Positions 5,089-10,337 of a stretch of DNA of 10,337 bases are shown here, in pieces; the stretch's first letter is position 1; each line of letters starts with the position of its first letter. The position numbers and the translations under genes were made by a program. The DNA comes from Candidatus Altimarinota bacterium (lineage in GTDB: Bacteria; Patescibacteriota; Gracilibacteria; BD1-5; UBA2023): NCBI GenBank assembly GCA_003488655.1, contig DNKW01000036.1, forward strand, positions 1 to 10,337. The letters run 5' to 3'. The notes below the pieces were generated by a model that saw only the letters and a program-made list of their open reading frames with translations, did not search any database and was not told the DNA's origin.

Positions 5089-6045
5089 ATGACAAAAATA
5101 ACAAAAAAACAGATGAGAAAAACCCATTTTTCGCTCTCCGGCTTCACTCTTGTGGAACTTATCGTCGTTATTTCGATTCTTGCTGTCCTCGGAACCATCG
5201 CTTTCACCTCCATTAGCGGATATATCAGTAATTCTCGAGATTCCAAACGTATATCAAATGCCGCGCTCATCTCAAAGGGATTCGATATAGCATTTGCCGC
5301 AGGAACATTCGTCAATACTTCCAAGACCTCTACTGGCTACAATATAGCACTTGTCGGTTCCGGACTAACGATGACCGGGTATTATGGAGTCGTCAATGAC
5401 ACCCTCCTTCAGTCCATTAAAGTAATGGGGAACGATACTGCCGTGTATGATGGATTTCAGGAATACCGATATAGCTATTTCCCTAATGAGAAAAAATACC
5501 AGGTTCTTGCAACATTGGAGAATCCGGAAAATGCAAGATCCGCGTTCATTCTCCCTTCGTTTGTAAATCAGGCATTTGCTGCAAGCGGTTCGGTAGGATA
5601 TGCTTTCATAAAAGGAAACTTTACCTCCACCGGGGAGATCAATAATCTCGTCGTCGATGCAAGTATGTGGGAGGTTGAGCCCATTGTGGACGGAATAAAA
5701 ACTTTCTCCGGAACAGAAACTCTCGTCGTAGGAAGTGCATTGGCTCTCGTTGAGGCAGTCTACGTACCGGAAAATGGATCATGTGGAACTGCAAATGGAC
5801 AGCTCTTTACAGTAACACCGACGAGTAATCTCTGTGCTATTGGAACATCCACAGGAATGCTCGATAATGGTGGGGTTGTCGATAAATGGACATGGGGGTG
5901 TACCGGTGTAAATGGAGGTGCCGATACTGCCGTCAATGCCTGTAGTGCGGATCTTGATACCTCAGTGAATTGTGTGTTTGATACGGATCCTGTAAATGGA
6001 AAATTTGGTGATGGAACTACGAATTACTGTACATTTGCACCATAA
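5089..6045 (+). CDS. Type IV pilin-like protein with large cysteine-bearing C-terminal domain
   Basis: The 318-residue protein starts with a short basic leader (KITKKQMRKTH) and a class III prepilin signal: Gly18 before the cleavage point, then FTLVELIVVISILAVLGTIAF (19-39), with Glu at position 5 of the mature protein. Prepilin peptidase would cut after Gly18 and the hydrophobic helix would enter a pilus or pseudopilus. The remainder is much longer than a typical major pilin (150-200 residues). The C-terminal part has six cysteines (232, 249, 271, 285, 295, 314). Residues 230-287 resemble a Cys/Trp/Gly module seen in many uncultured-bacterial surface proteins (NGSCG...SNLC...WTWGC.GVNGG...ACSA). 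It could be a minor pilin, tip adhesin or major pilin; no other pilus genes are in view. The ATG has no Shine-Dalgarno; an in-frame ATG at 5113 is an alternative. The stop is UAA. Confidence 0.88.
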   Translation: MTKITKKQMRKTHFSLSGFTLVELIVVISILAVLGTIAFTSISGYISNSRDSKRISNAALISKGFDIAFAAGTFVNTSKTSTGYNIALVGSGLTMTGYYGVVNDTLLQSIKVMGNDTAVYDGFQEYRYSYFPNEKKYQVLATLENPENARSAFILPSFVNQAFAASGSVGYAFIKGNFTSTGEINNLVVDASMWEVEPIVDGIKTFSGTETLVVGSALALVEAVYVPENGSCGTANGQLFTVTPTSNLCAIGTSTGMLDNGGVVDKWTWGCTGVNGGADTAVNACSADLDTSVNCVFDTDPVNGKFGDGTTNYCTFAP

Positions 6046-6070
6046 AACTCTGTCCTGTACTATCCTATAA

Positions 6071-6104
6071 AAATACTCCCGCAAATTTGCGGGAGTATTT
6101 TTTT
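6071..6104. terminator. Palindromic terminator between convergent genes
   Basis: Bases 6071-6100 form a perfect 30-base palindrome centred on GCAAATTTGC, giving a stem of 10-13 bp with GGGAGTATTT on its 3' side and a T tract to 6104. On the minus strand the stem is followed by TTTTTATAG, so it may act in both directions. It lies 26 bases after the pilin stop. Confidence 0.85.
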
Positions 6105-6167
6105 GTTTATAGCAACATCCTCGGATACGCCGTTGTAACCTCATTTGTATTCCCTTTCGGCGGTAAT

Positions 6168-6187
6168 CGAGAACCTGAGGGTTCTCG
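6168..6187. other. Perfect hairpin in the pilin-permease intergenic region
   Basis: CGAGAACC (6168-6175), TGAG, GGTTCTCG (6180-6187) is a perfect 8-bp stem with a tetraloop, followed by TGAGGAGC. A weaker stem CGCCG/CGGCG flanks it to the left. Downstream, ATGGTACGATGA (6203-6214) is identical to bases 1297-1308 in repeat C. No protein is supported in the 240-base gap 6105-6344. It may be a remote member of the structured repeat family or simply a local hairpin. Confidence 0.4.
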
Positions 6188-6344
6188 TGAGGAGCAGCAC
6201 GGATGGTACGATGACCACACCATTCTTACATACTCCCGGAAAGCGTACAAAATTGTAGAGAAAAAATCGAGGCAGATGCACGAGCAAAACAAGATGCTTT
6301 TTTATTATAAAGATTTTTAAGAAAAGTACACTTATTTTTAGGGA

Positions 6345-7565
6345 TTATTTCCCTTCCCGTTTTCCCGAACGGCTCAGTCGTATATCGTGCGAGATTGCTT
6401 CTTTTGTGTCCTCCTTGGTTTCACGGAAAAGATTGGATGCATGAGAGATTTTGGTGATGAATTGATCAAAATCTTTCAGTACGTCAACGAGGATATAGAA
6501 GAGGGGGACACCGATCAAAAGTCCGACGAATCCGAAGATATGCTCAGAGACGAGAAGTATCAAAAATGTAAGGAATACCGGGAGCTCCATATAAGAGGAA
6601 ACTATTTTTGGATTGAGGTAATATGCTTCCACTGCATGTATGAAAATTGCCATACTGATGATAGCCATAATGACGCTTGTCCCACCATAATTGTATCCGA
6701 TGATAAGAATAGGAACAGCGGAAAGAAAGGTTCAGAGAATAGGGACGAATCCGAAGATGAAAACGATAACCCCAAGAGTGATGATGTACGGAAAAGTTCC
6801 TCCTTCATGGAAAAAACTGATAATCAGAAGTCCGAGAATAGTGAGTATCGCATTCACGAGTGCAATAATTGCTTGCGCTTTAAAGATAAGACCGAATCCT
6901 TTGGTGATTTTTCCGAAGATGATACGATATTCTTCATAAAGAAATGAGAAATTCCCTCCTTTCATCGCCTCAAGATAATCGCTTATCTTCCTTCTATCTA
7001 TGAGAAACACGTAACTCAAAATAAGGGCGATAAAGAATTTCGTAAGGAAAATTCCGATATTTTTGATATTTTCAAATGTTCCCTTTACGATTTCCTGAAC
7101 CGATACCGGATTGAAAATACTGCTCAGCGCCTTATTGATACCGAGATCCATATTTACGCTATTTTCCAAGCTGGCAATAGCGCCCTGAAGCTGATTCGTA
7201 ATGACCGGAGCATCTTGGATGAGTCATTTTCATTCCTCCAATAGGTGTGGAATGAGCGTATAAAAAAGTGAAACTACTATGGCGATGAAAGTGATATATA
7301 CAACCGTGATGACAACAGGAAGAGAGGATCCCGTTCGGAGAAATTTCCGAACTAATCGGTGGGACATATGATCGCTCAATTGGATCATTTTGAGACTAAT
7401 GGCCTTTGCCACATCGAGAAAAAGGTAGGAAAAGAGGAAGGCTATGAGGAAAATAGCGAGAAAAGACTCAAGAAAATAGATTCCTATAAACAGAAGGGTT
7501 ATAGCAAAGATCTTCTGGAAAAAATAACGATTGAGAATGAGCTTAAAAAGAAAAGGAATATGCAT
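6345..7565 (-). CDS. AI-2E family transporter (UPF0118/PerM-like permease), three UGA glycines
   Basis: The 406-residue multi-pass membrane protein has the UPF0118 layout: an N-terminal pair of helices (about 20-50), a helix near 85-108, an amphipathic middle region (about 110-180), and several C-terminal helices. The family loop is visible as FIFGFVPILGTFLSAVPILIIG, where the glycine after PIL is UGA (6732-6734, residue 278); relatives have P-x-x-G at this site. Two more UGA codons (7230-7232 and 7224-7226, residues 112 and 114) read EEGKGLIQDAP at the end of the third helix. Members export AI-2-like signals or act in ion/proton antiport; the substrate here is unknown. The C-terminal tail (from about 375) is charged. 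The ATG at 7565 lacks a Shine-Dalgarno and the stop is UAA. It is transcribed in the same direction as dnaX, with a REPIN-like repeat between them. Confidence 0.92.
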
Positions 7566-7592
7566 AAGAGTAATAAAAATTAATAATTAATT

Positions 7593-7714
7593 GTCATTCC
7601 CTCGAAGGAGGGAATCTTCCTCGTATTTTAAAATATTATCAGATATTAAACTATATATTTTATTAACCTTTCCCTTCGGGATATTCGGTAGATTCCCGTC
7701 TTCACGGGAATGAC
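7593..7714. repeat. REPIN-like inverted pair of ATTCCC-N8-GGGAAT palindromes
   Basis: The left hairpin ATTCCCTC-GAAG-GAGGGAAT (7596-7615) and right hairpin ATTCCCGT-CTTC-ACGGGAAT (7692-7711) are both perfect 8-bp stems. They are inverted with respect to each other: GTCATTCC begins the left unit (7593-7600) and its complement GGAATGAC ends the right one (7707-7714). The 76-base spacer is AT-rich with a small TCCC-TTC-GGGA hairpin near its right end. Two inverted palindromes about 100 bases apart is the layout of REPINs moved by RAYT (TnpA-REP) transposases. It lies between the dnaX stop and the permease start and may also fold in the dnaX mRNA tail. Confidence 0.65.
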
Positions 7715-7719
7715 GGATT

Positions 7720-9213
7720 CTAAAATATATCCGTTGCATCATCCGTAAGTGATGTTGTTTTTTGTTCTTGTTTCATACCCTTCCCTCATTTACGAATAGT
7801 GATCTGGTATCCCTCTCCGAAAAGAGCATCGAGTGTTTCCTGAAGAAAGAGTCGTACATCAGCGGAATCAAGTTTTTTGTGATTAAAATCACTATCCGGA
7901 TGTATAACAATCGTATTCCCCTCTTCGCTATAGGTTGCTACTCGAAGTCAGAGTCCGACAAAAGATCGCCTTGGGACAGTGCGTATATGTTCGATGAAGC
8001 GACTAAAATCAAAAGAATTTTTCGGCTGAATCAGAGACGTATTCTCTTCTGGTTTCAGGTGGGAAGAAATGGAAGTAATTTCCGACACCTCTTTCTCTTC
8101 GACCGAAACGGGGGAAACCATGGTTTTTTGTTCTTTTTTTGCGGGGAGAGAAGAGTCCTTATTTTCTTTCTGTTCCAATACTTTCGATCACATATGGATA
8201 ACCGAAGGGGTTACAATGCATCGAAACGTACTCGTTTCCAGGAGGAGAAATGGATCCGGGGAAAATTTCAATCGTCCATATACTCCTTCAAATATCTCGA
8301 AAAGTTCCGTATACGATCCAAATTCGACTTTCTTCAAGGACTCTTTCATGCGGTCTCGAAGAAAGAAGAGGAGTTGCTCAAGAAAGAGTCGTACATCGAG
8401 GCTCTTCTCTCGAAGAAAAGCGAGATTTTTGAGGGTTTTTTCTTGGTCTTTGGAAATAAGCGCCTCGATAAAGTCCGAGAGGAAATCGTCTCCAATGAGC
8501 TCCAGATTTTCCTCGATGTATTTTCGTTTCAAAACCCCTCCGACACTGTACTGTTCAAAAAGCGTTATAGCATCGCGGAGACCTCACTTCGCAAGTCTCG
8601 CGATAAGCTCCAATGCCGATTCTTCCACTTGAATATGCTCCGCATGAGCGATAAAATGAAGCCGTTCGATAATATCCTCGTTCTTGATGCGCTTAAAATC
8701 GTAGCGTTGCGAACGAGAGATAATCGTGTCGGGGATCTTGTGAATCTCCGTCGTGGCGAGGATGAACTTCACATGTTTCGGTGGTTCTTCCAGGGTTTTG
8801 AGAAGAGCGTTGAAAGCTCCCTTTGAAAGCATATGCACCTCATCGATGATGTACACCTTGTATGGCGCTTGGGTGGGCTGAAACTGGGCTCGTTCGATCA
8901 TATCTCGGATATTGTCGACTCCCGTATTGGAAGCAGCATCGATCTCGATGATGTCTAAAAGACTCCCGTTCTCCGCATCACGACAGTTCTGGCACTCTCC
9001 GCAAGGATTCCCGTCGACAGTGAGAGAGAGACAGTTTACCCCCTTGGCAAGTATTCGTGCCACGGTCGTCTTTCCCGTTCCGCGAGAACCGTGAAAAAGA
9101 TACGCCCCAACCGTGCGATTCTGCAAAAGAGCATTCTGCAAAACCTCCCGGACGAAGGTTTGTCCGAAAAGAGAATGAAAATCTTTGGGTCGATATTTTT
9201 GATAGAGTGCCAT
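7720..9213 (-). CDS. dnaX: DNA polymerase III subunit gamma/tau, four UGA glycines
   Basis: The 497-residue protein is the AAA+ motor of the replicative clamp loader. The start MALYQKYRPKDFHSLFGQ is typical of DnaX; Walker A is GSRGTGKTT (42-50), the zinc site is Cys61, 71, 74 and 77, Walker B is IIDEVHML (122-129), and sensor 1 lies at LATTEIHKIPDTIISRS (152-168; SRS replaces the more usual SRC). UGA codons fall at residues 210 (8584-8586, in AK-G-GLRDA, a conserved glycine region), 342 (8188-8190), 422 (7948-7950) and 476 (7786-7788). Residues about 340-410 are a charged linker and 410-475 a small C-terminal domain, so this is a short tau-like form. Read with code 25 it ends at UAG (7720-7722), 22 residues beyond the last UGA. 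An upstream in-frame ATG at 9273 would add 20 unconserved residues. No Shine-Dalgarno is seen. Confidence 0.95.
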
Positions 9214-9246
9214 TACTGGGGAAAAAAGAGGAGAAATATATACTGG

Positions 9247-9275
9247 AGTATACGGATGATGGACAAAAAACAAAA
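9247..9275 (-). promoter_or_regulatory. Possible promoter of dnaX
   Basis: On the minus strand TTTTGT (9275-9270) is followed after 17 bases by TATACT (9252-9247), 33 bases before the ATG at 9213. The -35 box is poor. Confidence 0.35.
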
Positions 9276-9304
9276 TTTAACGAAAAAGATTTTTTCATAA
9301 CCCA

Positions 9305-9334
9305 TTGCTTTTTTTTAAAAAATCATTATATACT
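9305..9334 (+). promoter_or_regulatory. Probable promoter of the GAF-GGDEF gene
   Basis: TTGCTT (9305-9310) and TATACT (9329-9334) lie 18 bases apart (16 if TATATA at 9327-9332 is used). The -35 and -10 hexamers are the same as those before tRNA-Leu. The leader to the ATG at 9402 would be about 60 bases. Confidence 0.45.
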
Positions 9335-9401
9335 ATCTTATATCAAAGAAATAGAGTCTTTCTAATAAAAACTATTTTAGTCGTTAATAAGCACAATCCA
9401 T

Positions 9402-10337
9402 ATGGTTCATAGACTTGCTTTTCCCCCTTATGACAGACAAATTGATGATAGCAACTCCAGCTCTGTATCACAAGAAAATATTCGGTCAAGAGCACAGGAA
9501 ATATTGGCCACTGAGGGTCCTACGCTTGATATCCAAGAGGAAACACTTCAGTTTCTCTGTGGATCAAGAGCAATAAACGGCCCTCAAGAGCTTATTCAGA
9601 TACTTTTCGACATTGGAAAACTCCTCAATATTCAACGATTTATTCTATATCGTATCGTAAACGTAACGGAAGCGGAAATCCTTCTTCTCTTTTCTTCGCA
9701 TACCAGAGAGACAGAATATATAGGACAGATTGTGCCAATAATGGGAAACCCGAATCTTGAGCAAGCAGTATCTACTCAGATACTCTCACAAGTTCCCGTT
9801 CCAGGAATTGGTATCGATGTAGCTTTCCCTATAGGGCGTAATAATCTCGTTGTAGGAATCGATAATACCGATGGAGCGAGGGAATTTTCTCAGGAAGACA
9901 TGATTATCATAAAACCTGCAGCACTTCTTCTTGCTACAGCATACAATGCTTGACATGCCATACATACGAATGGCCTAGATGGGCTCACCGGACTCGCGAA
10001 TCGTTCTGCTCTTAATTCCGCTATTGATAAGTGAATGGATATTTTTGATACTCCTATTCCATCTATTGAAGCAATTGGTTTCTTCGATATCGATTTTTTT
10101 AAACAATTCAATACCGACCATGGTCATCATACGGGTGATATGGTTTTAAAACATGTGGCACATATAATAAAAAGGGAGGCGAAACGCTTAGGCGGTAAAG
10201 CGTTTCGTTATGGAGGGGAGGAATTTGTCGCAACTTTCAGTAAATCCATGTCTCATGAAGAGATTGATTCGATACGAAAAAGCGTTGAGGATTCTATATG
10301 TATGTTTGAATGAAAAGAACATAAAGTAAGGTGTTCT
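9402..10337 (+). CDS. GAF-GGDEF protein, probable diguanylate cyclase, cut by the window edge
   Basis: 312 codons are visible; the reading frame is open at the window end. Residues about 45-183 look like a GAF sensor domain, ending VGIDNTDGAREFSQEDMIIIKPAALLLATAY. The GGDEF domain begins near 188 with LDGLTGLANRSALN, followed by the metal-binding segment FFDIDFFKQFNTDHG (227-241) and the active-site motif YGGEEF (270-275), a catalytically competent GG(D/E)EF form that would make c-di-GMP from two GTP. The inhibitory I-site RxxD, five residues upstream, reads RLGG (262-265), so product inhibition at that site is probably lost. UGA codons occur at residues 184 (9951-9953), 211 (10032-10034) and 304 (10311-10313); without recoding the GGDEF domain would be cut off from GAF. 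No membrane segment or Shine-Dalgarno is seen. Confidence 0.9.

Noticed and set aside
6087..6320. Small open frames in the pilin-permease gap
   Set aside because: They overlap the terminator palindrome and hairpins, have no motifs, and the two strands offer equally poor candidates.
7762..8826. Long open frame (354 codons) on the plus strand
   Set aside because: It is antisense to dnaX, whose motifs are unmistakable; the frame shows no recognisable domain.
1872..10337. UGA read as tryptophan (code 4, as in Mycoplasma)
   Set aside because: UGA falls at family glycine positions and UGG codons are used at tryptophan positions, so glycine fits better.

Overview
This looks like a chromosomal window from a Candidate Phyla Radiation bacterium that reads UGA as glycine (genetic code 25), so Gracilibacteria (BD1-5) or Absconditabacteria (SR1); the window alone does not decide between them. 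Under the standard code, five conserved genes (rnc, a CNNM/CBS protein, an AI-2E family permease, dnaX and a GGDEF protein) would look broken. Together they contain 13 in-frame UGA codons, several exactly at invariant family glycines: the G of the EGELT and FEAFLGALYLD motifs of RNase III, the PxxG loop of the permease, and the GLRDA region of DnaX. All nine complete protein genes end in UAA or UAG, none in UGA.

Layout. Bases 1-850 form an RNA and repeat region: the 3' end of a tRNA, a terminator, a structured repeat (element A), a 13-bp inverted-repeat unit, tRNA-Leu(UAG), a terminator, a second copy of the structured repeat (element B) ending in a partial copy of the tRNA-Leu 3' end, and another terminator. 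Bases 855-3445 are a minus-strand block for translation and RNA processing, in transcription order rpmF (L32), nusB, rnc, rpmH (L34, with a long extension) and rnpA. A related repeat (C) lies between rpmH and rnpA, and a strong terminator lies between rpmF and nusB. Bases 3640-4941 (minus) hold a DUF21-CBS-CorC membrane protein. Divergent from it is a type IV pilin-like protein (5089-6045, plus). A palindromic terminator separates the pilin from a convergent AI-2E family permease (6345-7565, minus). A REPIN-like inverted pair of palindromes lies between the permease and dnaX (7720-9213, minus). Divergent from dnaX is a GAF-GGDEF protein (from 9402, plus) that runs off the right edge.

How the genes fit together. 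The left half is core informational machinery: ribosomal proteins, transcription antitermination, RNase III, RNase P protein and a tRNA. The right half is envelope, surface and signalling (divalent-metal CBS protein, pilin, permease, diguanylate cyclase-like protein) plus the clamp-loader subunit gene dnaX. The most unusual signals are the tRNA-tail-associated structured repeats, two of which share an almost identical order of parts, and the general lack of recognisable Shine-Dalgarno sequences together with recurring TTGC-N17-TATA(A/C)T promoters.
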